A stretch of DNA of 56,939 bases from NCBI GenBank assembly GCA_003224855.1, contig QHZY01000019.1, forward strand, positions 1-56,939, given 5' to 3'. The notes beneath the pieces are model-generated. The model was not told the origin of the DNA and did not search any database. It saw only the letters and a list, made by a program, of their open reading frames with translations. This stretch comes from Acidobacteriota bacterium (GTDB taxonomy: Bacteria; Acidobacteriota; Terriglobia; Terriglobales; Acidobacteriaceae). This document shows, piece after piece, positions 37,837-46,899 of this stretch; the first letter of the stretch is position 1; each line of letters starts with the position of its first letter. The position numbers and the translations under genes are program-made.

Positions 37837-38583
37837 TTAGCGGTTGCGCAGCAGGGCCAGGGCGGTCAGGTCGTTATGAAGATGAGTGCGAGTGACTCCG
37901 GACTTCACTGCTTCCAGCACGCCCTCGCAGATCAATTGCGCTGAAGTTGCCGCAACCATCTGCAGAGTATCTTTGATTGGCGAAAGACCACTTCCGTCTT
38001 TGCTGCCTTCCGCCTCAGCCACCCCGCGTGAGACCAGTAGTAAAGCGGCCGCCTGCTCCAGCGCCACCACCTGCGCGTCCGGGATGGCGTGGGAAAACAA
38101 TCCTAGCGGCAGCCCGGTTGCCATTAGTTCGCTGATCCCGGTCTTGTCACGCACCAGCCCGTGAGTGTGCCCGGCATTGAAGTAGCACACCGTTCCCAGT
38201 TCCTCGTCGTAGCACCCGGCGAATGCGGGGCAAGCATGGACCCCCTTTGCCGCCTGCATCACGGTGCGGTTCAGCTGCAGCCCAAGTTCAACCATCGCGT
38301 CGGATTCATTGATATCGTCGCCGGCGAACAACTCGACGGAATGGGAGCGAAACACCTGTTGCACCGCGAGCACGATTGCCCGGTTCTGTTGCAACTGACC
38401 GGCAACATCGAGCAGGCCGAACACTACCCGGCGTGGACTGACCCGAAAGAAATCATGAAGGTCACCGCCGCGCCGTTCCCCCAGCGAGGCTGCCGCCAGC
38501 TGTGCTCCGTTCAATGCCGGAGCCTCTGCCGGCTTGATCTCCTGGCCTTCGGCAACTGCGGTTTGCCGCTGGAAAAATCCCAT
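37837..38583 (-). CDS. SpoIIE-type PP2C domain protein with degenerate metal site
   Basis: 248 residues from ATG 38583 (MGFFQRQTAVAEGQ). The fold follows RsbU/SpoIIE: RRGGDLHDFFRVSPRRVVFGLLDVAG, CYFNAGHTHGLVRD, TGLPLGLF, then a C-terminal NDLTALALLRN. The usual VGDVSGHG is LLDVAGQL, and the usual TDG metal-ligand Asp is Arg in LLLVSRGVAEAEG. Activity is doubtful. It may act as a non-catalytic regulator, in contrast to the intact phosphatase at 9699-11654. It is convergent with the M49-like gene. Confidence 0.72.
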   Translation of the reverse strand: MGFFQRQTAVAEGQEIKPAEAPALNGAQLAAASLGERRGGDLHDFFRVSPRRVVFGLLDVAGQLQQNRAIVLAVQQVFRSHSVELFAGDDINESDAMVELGLQLNRTVMQAAKGVHACPAFAGCYDEELGTVCYFNAGHTHGLVRDKTGISELMATGLPLGLFSHAIPDAQVVALEQAAALLLVSRGVAEAEGSKDGSGLSPIKDTLQMVAATSAQLICEGVLEAVKSGVTRTHLHNDLTALALLRNR

Positions 38584-38679
38584 GGTGGTTGGTGGGGGAG
38601 GGTTGAAACTTAGCACACATCCCGCAGGGCAGCAATTGCAAAGCTGAAGGCACAGCTTCTTCTGCCGATTATCAATTTA

Positions 38680-39207
38680 ATGGACTCCTTCCGGTCGGCC
38701 ATGGCGTTGGCTTTAGCGGCTTGCCTTTGCGCCTGTTCCTCGTCTCTGCCGGGCGCTGCGCAGCCGGTCGGATTCATCAACCAGACCCACCATACCGAAC
38801 AGGATCTGTGGGCTATCTGGAAGGCTGCGCAACAGAGCATCGCCCGGCAAGTTGACCTAAACCCCCTGCAAAGAACGCTCTACAACGCACAGCCTGACCT
38901 GCACCCGGGAGATTCTCGCGCGCTCGATATCCAGCCGCGCCGCTTCAAGGTAGCAGCTCAGCCCGATGTCAGCTCAGGGCAACTATTGGCTCAAGTCGGC
39001 CTCTCGCGCTCCGACCCAACTGGCCTGATTTCATGTCCGCAACCCTGCAATGTGCAGTTCGCAGCCGCTTACTCTTTTCATGAGCCTGAACTTACACGCT
39101 ACGCTGCGTCCTGGGAAGATGAGGGCGACAACTTCTCAACTATTCTGGAATATGAATTCGAGAACCAGATCCTGGCGGCTCTGGGTTACAGCCTGAGGTG
39201 GCGATGA
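38680..39207 (+). CDS. Putative lipoprotein of unknown function
   Basis: 175 residues. The N-terminal hydrophobic segment with LCACSSS (about residue 17) could be a lipobox. The mature part carries WAIWKAAQQSIARQVDLNPL, SCPQPCNVQFAAAYSFHEP and EYEFENQILAALGYSLRWR. There is one probable disulfide pair (CPQPC). The stop is 1 base from the convergent FmdB-like gene. The family is not recognised. Confidence 0.6.
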   Translation: MDSFRSAMALALAACLCACSSSLPGAAQPVGFINQTHHTEQDLWAIWKAAQQSIARQVDLNPLQRTLYNAQPDLHPGDSRALDIQPRRFKVAAQPDVSSGQLLAQVGLSRSDPTGLISCPQPCNVQFAAAYSFHEPELTRYAASWEDEGDNFSTILEYEFENQILAALGYSLRWR

Positions 39208-39208
39208 A

Positions 39209-39505
39209 TTACTTCTTTTCGGTCTTCTTGCTCTCCGCCTTAGGCTTTTCATCTTTGCTTCCCTTCGCCTTCTCGTCTTTCTTGCCTGGCTCGCCGTTGG
39301 AAGAATCCGAACTCGTTCCTCCGGATTTCCTGGCGTAGTCCGTTACGTACCATCCTGTTCCTTTGAACTGCACCGCTGGAGAAGAAATCAGCTGTTCCAC
39401 TACTCCACCGCACTCCGGGCACTTCTTAATCGGAGGATCGGAAAACTTCCTGATCTTTTCAAAGCGATGACTGCATTTTTTGCACTGATACTCGTAAAGT
39501 GGCAT
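39209..39505 (-). CDS. FmdB-type zinc-ribbon protein
   Basis: 98 residues. [16 protein letters not shown] and KKCPECGG give the two CxxC pairs of the FmdB/putative regulatory zinc ribbon (residues 1-45). [13 protein letters not shown] is the typical following stretch. The tail is Lys/Glu/Ser-rich and disordered. Members are thought to be regulatory; the exact role is unknown. Confidence 0.88.
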   Translation of the reverse strand: MPLYEYQCKKCSHRFEKIRKFSDPPIKKCPECGGVVEQLISSPAVQFKGTGWYVTDYARKSGGTSSDSSNGEPGKKDEKAKGSKDEKPKAESKKTEKK

Positions 39506-39665
39506 GCATTCCGATTCTAGGGACTAGGCCATGAACTCGTCAATTTCATCACTCAGAATCGTGAACTGGCATTGCGCCTTAGACATGTCGCCTTAAACAT
39601 CGCGCCTATGATGGTGTGGGCGTGTCCGTCCGGTGCGGCGTGTTTTCGAACTCTGATTTGAGAAG

Positions 39666-40532
39666 TCACGATTCGCTCCGTTGTAGACGCCTGTACAGCT
39701 CACTCTTTGATAACTTCATCTGCTTCGCCAGCCTTTTCAGCGCCGCTTTCTCATCGATCTTCTCTTGCCGCATCAGCTCATCAACTCGCTCCCGCAGATT
39801 CACCGGCGCTCCGGTCTGTGCACCTTTTCCCGACTTCCCGATTATGAGCGTGATCTCTCCTTTGACCTCGCCCCTGCTGCTTAAAACCCGCAACAGCTCG
39901 CCCACCTCTCCCCTTAAAAACTCCTCATGCAGCTTCGTCAACTCGCGCGCAACGACTACCTGCCGTTCCGCCCCTAGAACTTCCTCCACATCCTTCAGGC
40001 ATTCCAGCAGCCGATGCGGCGCTTCATAAAAAACCTGCGGATGTTCAGCCGTCCGGATCTTCTCAAGCGCCTCCCTTCGCGCACTGCTCTTGGAGGGCAG
40101 AAAGCCATGAAAGCAGAATGAATGGTTGGGCAAACCACTGGCAGCCAGCGCCGCTACGACAGCCGTCGCGCCCGGCACTGGAATAACTGCGATACCAGTG
40201 CGGACGGCAAGTTCCACCAGGCGAAATCCGGGATCAGAGATCGTCGGCATCCCGGCATCGCTCACCAGCGCGATGCGGGCGTTCTGCTTCAACTTCTCCA
40301 GCAATTCAGAGGCGCGGCTGGCCTCGATGTGTTCGTGGTAGCTGACGGTTGGCTTCTCAATCGCATAATGATTCAGCAATTTCTGGGTGTGGCGGGTATC
40401 TTCGCAGGCGATCAGGTCCGATTCGCGGAGCACGCGCAGCGCGCGCAATGTGATGTCCTCAAGATTTCCAATGGGGGTCGCGACCAGGTACAGCCCGGGT
40501 GGCAGATGCTGGGCTGATTCGTCGCGCTTCAT
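39666..40532 (-). CDS. rsmI: 16S rRNA 2'-O-ribose C1402 methyltransferase
   Basis: 288 residues. The tetrapyrrole-methylase-like fold carries RsmI signatures: GLYLVATPIGNLEDITLRALRVL, CEDTRHTQKLL, VSDAGMPTISDPGFRLV, IPVPGATAVVAALAASGLP and VFYEAPHRLLECL. It methylates C1402 in the decoding centre of 16S rRNA using SAM. The length is normal. It is a single gene: 58 bases to the YqeY gene downstream. Confidence 0.95.
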   Translation of the reverse strand: MKRDESAQHLPPGLYLVATPIGNLEDITLRALRVLRESDLIACEDTRHTQKLLNHYAIEKPTVSYHEHIEASRASELLEKLKQNARIALVSDAGMPTISDPGFRLVELAVRTGIAVIPVPGATAVVAALAASGLPNHSFCFHGFLPSKSSARREALEKIRTAEHPQVFYEAPHRLLECLKDVEEVLGAERQVVVARELTKLHEEFLRGEVGELLRVLSSRGEVKGEITLIIGKSGKGAQTGAPVNLRERVDELMRQEKIDEKAALKRLAKQMKLSKSELYRRLQRSES

Positions 40533-40590
40533 GGCGGCGAGTCTATCACTCTCTCTTGCTCTGGCTGCGCCGGCTCAGCTTGAATCAACG

Positions 40591-41049
40591 CTACTTTCCA
40601 GACAGCTCGCGCTTCACCGCTTCACTCACCTGTTTTCCGTCAACCCGCACCCCCGCGCCGGCAAAATTGGCCATAACCTTCTTCATCACCGAACCCATGT
40701 CTTTCATGCCGACCGGGCCCATCTCGCCGATCACGGCCCGCACCCCGGCCACAACCTGTTCCTCACTCGCAGCTTGCGGAAGATAAGTCTCGATCAGAGT
40801 GATCTCGGCCGCCTCTTTATCCGCCATGTCCTGCCGTCCGCCCTTAGTGAACTGCTCCACTGACTCTTTACGTTGCTTGATGAGTGTGCTCAACACCTGC
40901 TGTGCTTCTTTGTCGTCGAGCGGCGACATCTTTTCGATTTCGCGGTTCTTGAGCGCGCTTTTCACCATGCGCAGAGTTGACAGGCGATGTTCGTCACGCG
41001 CCTTCATGGCCCCGGTAATATCCTGCTGAATCTGGTCAATCATGCCCAT
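40591..41049 (-). CDS. GatB/YqeY-domain protein
   Basis: 152 residues. It is helical, with the YqeY signatures DQIQQDITGAMKARDEHRLS, TLRMVKSALKNREIEK, YLPQAASEEQV and GSVMKKVMANFAGAGVRVDG. The family shares the tail domain of GatB, which binds tRNA in amidotransferases. The standalone protein's role is not established. An alternative start lies 6 bases later (MIDQ). Confidence 0.9.
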   Translation of the reverse strand: MGMIDQIQQDITGAMKARDEHRLSTLRMVKSALKNREIEKMSPLDDKEAQQVLSTLIKQRKESVEQFTKGGRQDMADKEAAEITLIETYLPQAASEEQVVAGVRAVIGEMGPVGMKDMGSVMKKVMANFAGAGVRVDGKQVSEAVKRELSGK

Positions 41050-41196
41050 ACCAAGGATTATAAGCGGACTGCACCATTGTCACGCTGAGCGAACGGCAGC
41101 ACAATTCGAAGGACGTTTTGTTCGCTCCTCAGGCCCATCCCCAAGCAGCATTATCCAGTAAACTATGAAAGTAGCTCTAAATTCGAAGGCCCGCTG

Positions 41197-42197
41197 ATGC
41201 TTCTCAAAAATCGCCTCTTTACGCCTGGCCCTACGCCGCTGCTTCCCGCTGCGCAGACCGCCATGGCGTCCTACTTCATGCACCATCGCACCGCCGACTT
41301 CCGCGCGCTTTACTCGCGTGTGCTTTCTGACATGAAGGATTTCATCGGTACGCAGAATGACGTGCTGGTCCTGGCCGCATCCGGCACCGGCGTCATGGAG
41401 GGGGCGGTTTCGAATCTGACTTCACCGGGCGATCGTGTGCTGGTTTTGACTGCAGGAAAGTTTGGCGAACGGTGGCGCGATCTGGCCAGGGCATTCTTGA
41501 CGCCATCACCGGCCTGGGAACCACTCACCTGGATGTCGACGGTTGGGGCATCGACGTCATTATCGGCGGATCGCAAAAAGCCCTGATGATTCCGCCCGGC
41601 TTGGCTTACTGTGCTCTCAGCCAGCGAGCCTGGAAGCGCATGGAGTCGGCGCGCTCGCCACGGTTTTATTTCGACTTCCGCAAGGAGCGCAAGGCGGCAG
41701 CCAAAGGCGAATCGGCTTATACGCCGGCGACGTCTCTGTTTGCCGCCCTGGGCGCGGCGCTCGATTTTGTGCGTCAGATGGGTGCAGGCGATCTCACTGC
41801 GGGTCGTGACGCGTTAGTAAAAAATGCAGAACTGGCATCCGCTATGACTCGTGCCGGAGTGCAGGCTCTGGGCCTCAGGCTTTTTGCTCCGGCCGCCCCC
41901 GCATCGGCGTTAACCGTGGTGCATGCACCAACAGGATTCGACTCCGGCGTTCTCATCAAAGAGTTTCGCGACCGGTTCTCCGCCGTGGTGGCAAACGGGC
42001 AGGGCGATCAGATGAAAGGCAAGTTGTTCCGAATCGCCCACATCGGCTACTACGACTACATCGATACGATTGGAATTTTGGCAGCGCTTGAACAGGTGCT
42101 TGCTAATGTTACTGGCAAGCCGGTGGAGTTTGGCGCCGCAGTGCGAGCCGCCCAGGAGGTCTATTCAGGCAGCCTCGCCAATGCGGTACGTGCATAG
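41197..42197 (+). pseudogene. Class V aminotransferase (alanine-glyoxylate/serine-pyruvate type), disrupted by internal loss
   Basis: Frame 1 from ATG 41197 (GAAGG upstream) encodes NRLFTPGPTPLLPAAQTAM, HHRTADFR, AASGTGVMEGAV and LTAGKFGERWRDLAR. At about 41485 the homology moves to another frame: ILDAITGLGTTHLDVDGWG, DVIIGGSQKALMIPPGLAY with the Schiff-base Lys, then the complete C-terminal domain to 42197. About 50-75 residues normally between these parts (the THSETSTG region) are absent. No full-length enzyme can be made from this sequence. An assembly or sequencing error must be excluded first. Confidence 0.8.
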
Positions 42198-42198
42198 A

Positions 42199-42582
42199 TC
42201 ACGGTTCTACGGTGAACGTCAGGGTATTCGATTGTGGGCCCGGCTGGTTCATATAGATTCCTGTGCCTCCCGGATTTTTCACCATCACCGAAGCCGTGCC
42301 TGGGTTCGCAATGTCGGCCGCCGAGATGGCAGCAGTAATCTGGCCCGGCAGCGCGAACATGGTGGTGCGGGCCGAGCCGTTCCAGTAGACCACGGCTCCG
42401 TTGGCAAAATGACTGCCATTTACGGTCAAGGTAAAGCCGCTGCTACCCGCCTTTATGTTGTCAGGCACCAGTTCCTGTATGGCGGGAGTGCCGGCCGCCA
42501 TGCTGCCGGAACTGCTGTTGTTCGAATATCCCCCGCAGCCCAGGATCGCTACACACGCCAGAACCGTTAAAATTATTTTCAT
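42199..42582 (-). CDS. Small IPT/TIG-domain lipoprotein
   Basis: 127 residues. The lipobox AILGCGGY (Cys about residue 16) is followed by a Ser/Asn linker and one IPT/TIG domain (IQELVPDNIKAGSSGFTL, VNGSHFANGAVVYWNGS, VKNPGGTG). Probably membrane-anchored and surface or periplasmic. The stop is 1 base from the convergent aminotransferase remnant. Confidence 0.78.
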   Translation of the reverse strand: MKIILTVLACVAILGCGGYSNNSSSGSMAAGTPAIQELVPDNIKAGSSGFTLTVNGSHFANGAVVYWNGSARTTMFALPGQITAAISAADIANPGTASVMVKNPGGTGIYMNQPGPQSNTLTFTVEP

Positions 42583-42721
42583 GGAGACGCTCCCAAAGTT
42601 CTTCTCGAAGTTAATTTAGAAAATCCAGAGCCACCGTTTGTCAGGGCAGTGTCAGTTTCAGGTAAACAATTTGTTTCGGTCTAAAACCGCGCAGTCACAG
42701 TAATCCAGGAAAAGTGAACGA

Positions 42722-44317
42722 ATGAAAGTTGTAGTCGCTGAAAAGATTTCTCACTCTGCCATTGATCTGCTGCGCGAGCCGCGCTGGACCCTGATAACGC
42801 CCGAGCAGGTCGATGGCAAGCTGCCGGCGCACCTGGAGTCGGCCGATGCCCTGATCGTACGATCGGCGGTGCAGGTGGACGAAGCCCTGCTCGAGCATGC
42901 GAAGAAATTACGGGTGATTGGGCGCGCCGGGGTTGGGGTCGACAACATCGATCTTGATGCCGCCACCCGCAAGGGCATCGCGGTCATGAATACTCCCGGC
43001 GCAAACGCCGTGGCGGTAGCGGAACATGCGCTCGCCATGATGCTTGCGATGGCACGCCACCTGTGCCGTGCCGATGCCCTGATGCACGCCGGCAAGTGGG
43101 AAAAGAAATCATTGCAAGGCAGCGAACTCCGCGGCAAGACTCTGGGAGTGCTCGGCCTGGGCCGCATCGGCATGGAAGTTGCGCGGCGCGCACGCGCCAT
43201 AGGGATGGAACTGGTGGCGCATGATCCCTTTGTTTCTGCGGCGGTCGCCAAAGAGTACGGGGTCCGCATGGTAGAACTCGAAGACCTCTATGCAGAGAGC
43301 GACTACCTCAGTCTGCACGTGGGCTTGACGCCGCAGACCACCGGCATGATCAATACTCAGACCATCAGCAAAATGAAGCGTGGAGCGCGGCTGGTGAACT
43401 GCGCGCGAGGCGAACTGGTTCGCGAGGCTGACCTGGTGCAGGCGCTGAAGCAAGGCCAACTGGCCGGCGCAGCGCTGGATGTGTTCGAGGCTGAGCCGCT
43501 CAAAAGTTCGCCCCTGCAGACACTTGAGAACGTAATTCTGACTCCTCACATCGCCGGCTCAACCCATGAAGCGCAGGAGGCAGTGGGGTATCAGATTGCG
43601 CTGCAGGTTAAGGAATATCTCAAGCACGGTGTCATTCAGAACGCCGTCAATGTACCGTCGGTCTCGCACGACGAATATCTTGAACTGCAACCCTACATCG
43701 TTCTGGCTGAAAGACTGGGAGCGTTTCTGGCGCAGGCCAGCGAAGGCACGATTGAAGAAATCGTACTCAGCTACAGCGGCCACATCGCCGAAGGCAAGAC
43801 CGAACTGGTACGCAATGCCGCCATCAAGGGCATCCTGAATGAAGGCTTGGAAGAGAAGGCGAACCTGGTAAATGCTGCGACCATCGCTTCTTCACGCGGC
43901 CTGCAGGTACACGAAACCAGAAAGCCAAAAAGCACCGGCGGGGCTGGCAGCGTGATTTCCGTCGCGCTCAAGACCACAGGCGAAGAGCATCTGATCAAAG
44001 GGGCTGTGCTTCACGGGCACGCACCGCGACTGCTGCACTTTGACGGGATTGACGTGGAGGCGCCGCTGGAACGAAATTTGATTTATATGCGAAATCGCGA
44101 TGTTCCCGGCGTAATCGGCAAGGTTGGTACGATCCTGGGCAATCACAAGATCAACATCGCCGATTTCTCTCTCGGCCGGCGCGCCGCCAATGGGAAAGGA
44201 AAGTCGCGAGACGCCATCGCCGTGGTCCACGTAGATGGGCGCGTTCCCGATGAAGTGCTGGCAGAATTACGTCAGGTCCCGGCCATTGAGCAGGCAAAAG
44301 CGATAAGGTTGTTCTAA
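42722..44317 (+). CDS. serA: D-3-phosphoglycerate dehydrogenase
   Basis: 531 residues, the long SerA type. It has an N-terminal substrate domain and a Rossmann motif LGVLGLGRIGMEVARRARA (about residue 140). Catalytic elements are RLVNCARGELVRE (Arg), the Glu in DVFEAEP, and LTPHIAGSTHEAQ (His). An intervening domain (about residues 320-450) and an ACT domain (RDVPGVIGKVGTILGNHKIN) follow. It makes 3-phosphohydroxypyruvate, the first step of serine synthesis, and the ACT domain suggests feedback control by serine. It lies downstream of the broken class V aminotransferase, whose enzyme class also handles serine-related acids. Confidence 0.95.
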   Translation: MKVVVAEKISHSAIDLLREPRWTLITPEQVDGKLPAHLESADALIVRSAVQVDEALLEHAKKLRVIGRAGVGVDNIDLDAATRKGIAVMNTPGANAVAVAEHALAMMLAMARHLCRADALMHAGKWEKKSLQGSELRGKTLGVLGLGRIGMEVARRARAIGMELVAHDPFVSAAVAKEYGVRMVELEDLYAESDYLSLHVGLTPQTTGMINTQTISKMKRGARLVNCARGELVREADLVQALKQGQLAGAALDVFEAEPLKSSPLQTLENVILTPHIAGSTHEAQEAVGYQIALQVKEYLKHGVIQNAVNVPSVSHDEYLELQPYIVLAERLGAFLAQASEGTIEEIVLSYSGHIAEGKTELVRNAAIKGILNEGLEEKANLVNAATIASSRGLQVHETRKPKSTGGAGSVISVALKTTGEEHLIKGAVLHGHAPRLLHFDGIDVEAPLERNLIYMRNRDVPGVIGKVGTILGNHKINIADFSLGRRAANGKGKSRDAIAVVHVDGRVPDEVLAELRQVPAIEQAKAIRLF

Positions 44318-44364
44318 CCGTTAAACAAAGGCGACGCATTCTGGGGCGAGGAAAGGCTGGCCAG

Positions 44365-44973
44365 TTGACAAAGAAATGCTTGCTGTTCGCGATACTGATT
44401 ATGGCAGTCGCTGCATTGGCGCAGGAAAATCGCTACGATGCAGGAATTGGAGTTTCTGAAGTATTCAGCCGCTCATCGGCAGGAAACAACACCACGCTGA
44501 AGCCGAGCACATCGCCCGGTTTCTGGTTAACCGGCCGGGTCAGGTTTACCGCTCACAGCGCAATCTCACTGACATACAGCGTCACCAATAACTCACAGAA
44601 GTATTTTTCTGCGCCCTTCAACTACCGGATACAGGGCCGGGTGAGCGAATTCGGCGGCGCATATATGTTCAGCTTCCATGAAAGCGCCAAGCTCGAACCA
44701 TTCATTTTCGGCGGAGCGGCGGCGCTGGTCTTTAACCCTGACAGCACGACGCTGAACGACGTGTCTGCTAGCATCCCGGCGGTCCGGCAGACCAAACCGG
44801 CGTTGGTTTATGGCGGAGGAGCCGATTACCGGGTCCGCGGCCACTGGTTGGCGGTGCGCCTGCAGTATCGCGGGCTGGTGTACAAAGCGCCTGACTTCGG
44901 GGTGCAGAACCTGTTCACCGGAGCCTACGGGCACCTGGCTGAGCCGTCAGCTGGAGTCATAGTGAAGTTCTGA
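44365..44973 (+). CDS. Small outer-membrane beta-barrel-like protein
   Basis: 202 residues from TTG 44365 with AGGAAAGG upstream. The signal peptide is LLFAILIMAVAALAQ. The mature part is a series of amphipathic strands with aromatic ends (FWLTGRVRFTAHSAISLTYS, EFGGAYMFSF, WLAVRLQYRGLVYKA) and a final strand ending in VIVKF with C-terminal Phe. It probably forms an eight-stranded OmpA-like barrel. The function is unknown. Confidence 0.72.
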   Translation: MTKKCLLFAILIMAVAALAQENRYDAGIGVSEVFSRSSAGNNTTLKPSTSPGFWLTGRVRFTAHSAISLTYSVTNNSQKYFSAPFNYRIQGRVSEFGGAYMFSFHESAKLEPFIFGGAAALVFNPDSTTLNDVSASIPAVRQTKPALVYGGGADYRVRGHWLAVRLQYRGLVYKAPDFGVQNLFTGAYGHLAEPSAGVIVKF

Positions 44974-44976
44974 AGC

Positions 44977-46116
44977 TTAAGGCTGCAGCATGCTCTTTCG
45001 CAGACGACGACTCTCTGCCAGCAATGACATGGAATGCATCAGGTTCTGCAGCGTGATAATTCCAACCAGTCGTTGATCCTCCACTACCGGAACCAGCCCG
45101 GCATTCCGCTGCGCCAGTTTGCGGAACGCTGACGCTAAAGATTCACTGCGAGTGGCCACGTCAAAAATGCGGTCCATGGCCGCCTGCACGTATCCATTTC
45201 CTTCCAGGCGCAAAGCTTTCAGGATCTTCTGCCGCGAGATCACTCCCACCATATCTCCGCCGCGAATCACCGGGAAATCATCCTGCAGGCTGTGCACGGC
45301 TTTTTCGAGCGCATCTTCCAGCGTGTCCGCGGGCGAGAGCGTGGCAAAGTCGGTAAGCATCACCTCTTCCAGGCGCACCGTCTCAAGCACCGACTGAAAC
45401 ATCACCAGGCGTTCTTCCAGCTGTGCCGCAATGAACACGAAGGAACCTAGCAGGGTTAGCCAGATGTTGGAGAGCATGCCCACCACAATCAGCAGGGTCG
45501 CCATGGTCTGCCCGATGGAAAGCGCGCGGCGCGTGGCAGATACTGGATCAAGTGTGCGGCTGAACAGGGCGCGCATCACTCGGCCGGCATCCAGCGGGTA
45601 AGCCGGAAGAAAATTCAAGCCGGCCAGATACAAGTTGATCCACACGGTCGCGCGCAGCAGGTTACTGGGCTGCACAAAGGGCCAGGACCAGAGCTGCACG
45701 TCGGGATCGAAAAGCGTGATCACTCCGGCCGAAAAAATCGCCAGTGCCACACTCAGCAGCGGCCCCGCAGCAGCAATCTGAATCTCGCGCTGCCACATGG
45801 GCACGCCGGTATCAGACACCGGCGCAGTATCATCCATCTGCATGACCCCGCCGATCGGCAACAGGGTTGTGCTTTTAGCGCGGATCCCCACCCGTTGCGC
45901 GATCAGGGCATGGCCGAGTTCGTGGGCCACTACACAGGCGAAGATAATCGCGACCAGCGCGGTATCCCGCCCCGGGTCGGCGGCACGATGCGCCTTGAAC
46001 TCCGTGAACCACACAAAAAACGGCAGAAGGAAAAAAGTCCAGTGGACGCGGAGCTCCACTCCAAAAATACGTCCGGCGGGAATTGACCAGGTTTTCATCA
46101 CTATGCGGCCGCTCAT
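44977..46116 (-). CDS. Site-2-type membrane metalloprotease with CBS pair
   Basis: 379 residues. The M50 domain has VVAHELGHALIAQR (zinc, about residue 65) and NFLPAYPLDAGRVMR (about residue 170). Two CBS domains follow (about residues 245-365: FATLSPADTLEDALEKAV, FPVIRGGDMVGVISRQ, LVPVVEDQRLVGIITLQ). This is the rhomboid-independent S2P-CBS architecture in which nucleotide binding may gate proteolysis. The start could also be at 46098 (MKTWSIPAG). Confidence 0.9.
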   Translation of the reverse strand: MSGRIVMKTWSIPAGRIFGVELRVHWTFFLLPFFVWFTEFKAHRAADPGRDTALVAIIFACVVAHELGHALIAQRVGIRAKSTTLLPIGGVMQMDDTAPVSDTGVPMWQREIQIAAAGPLLSVALAIFSAGVITLFDPDVQLWSWPFVQPSNLLRATVWINLYLAGLNFLPAYPLDAGRVMRALFSRTLDPVSATRRALSIGQTMATLLIVVGMLSNIWLTLLGSFVFIAAQLEERLVMFQSVLETVRLEEVMLTDFATLSPADTLEDALEKAVHSLQDDFPVIRGGDMVGVISRQKILKALRLEGNGYVQAAMDRIFDVATRSESLASAFRKLAQRNAGLVPVVEDQRLVGIITLQNLMHSMSLLAESRRLRKSMLQP

Positions 46117-46226
46117 CGGTTCAACGATGATTCTATATATTTAGACGCTGTGGATGTGCCGACAGTTGCGAAACACGTGGATTGGTGCCGCTGGAGGTCC
46201 TCAGAAGGATTCCAGAACCTCACGCC

Positions 46227-46796
46227 ATGAGAGTGATCGCGGGCAAATATCGTAGCCGGCGGCTTGCATCACTTCCAGGGCTGGACATTCGCCCTACGTC
46301 CGACCGCCTGCGCGAAACCTTGTTCAATGTGCTTACCGCGGGAAATCCTGATGCTCTGCAAGGCAGCTCGTGGCTGGATCTCTTTGCGGGGACTGGCGCA
46401 GTAGGCATTGAGGCACTCAGCCGCGGAGCGTCAAAGGTCGTATTTGTCGAACAATCCCGACCCGCGACCGAGCTGATCAGAAGCAATCTCGAGATGCTGG
46501 GACTGAAGACTTTTTATCGGCTCATGAACGCCAGCGTCTTGTCCGCCCTTCCGCGACTGCATGACCCTTTCGATTACGTATTTCTCGATCCTCCCTACCG
46601 GCTCGAGAATGAGTACGGCACCACCCTGAAGCTGCTCGCAAATTCCGCTCTTCTGAAGCCTCTGGCAGAAATTATTGCCGAGCACTCCAGCAGATATGAC
46701 CCGGGATCTGATCTCGCCGGGCTCAAGCGTTATCGCAAGCTGGAGCAGGGTGATGCCGCGCTCAGCTTTTATCGCCTGAAAAGCCCCCTTTCCTGA
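46227..46796 (+). CDS. rsmD: 16S rRNA (guanine-N2) methyltransferase RsmD
   Basis: 189 residues from ATG 46227 (MRVIAGKYRSRRL, the typical family N-terminus). SAM-binding DLFAGTGAVGIEALSRGA and the catalytic motif FLDPPYRLE (DPPY) are present. RPTSDRLRETLFNVL is also diagnostic. It methylates G966 of 16S rRNA. coaD, often adjacent in other bacteria, is not seen here. Confidence 0.94.
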   Translation: MRVIAGKYRSRRLASLPGLDIRPTSDRLRETLFNVLTAGNPDALQGSSWLDLFAGTGAVGIEALSRGASKVVFVEQSRPATELIRSNLEMLGLKTFYRLMNASVLSALPRLHDPFDYVFLDPPYRLENEYGTTLKLLANSALLKPLAEIIAEHSSRYDPGSDLAGLKRYRKLEQGDAALSFYRLKSPLS

Positions 46797-46899
46797 TCCT
46801 GCTTGAAAAAACCTGCACCTGAAAGTTATGCGTGAACATTACTAAAGTTTGGCCAGAATTCCCGTAAACCATTGTTGCCAAATGGGTTAACTGATAAAA

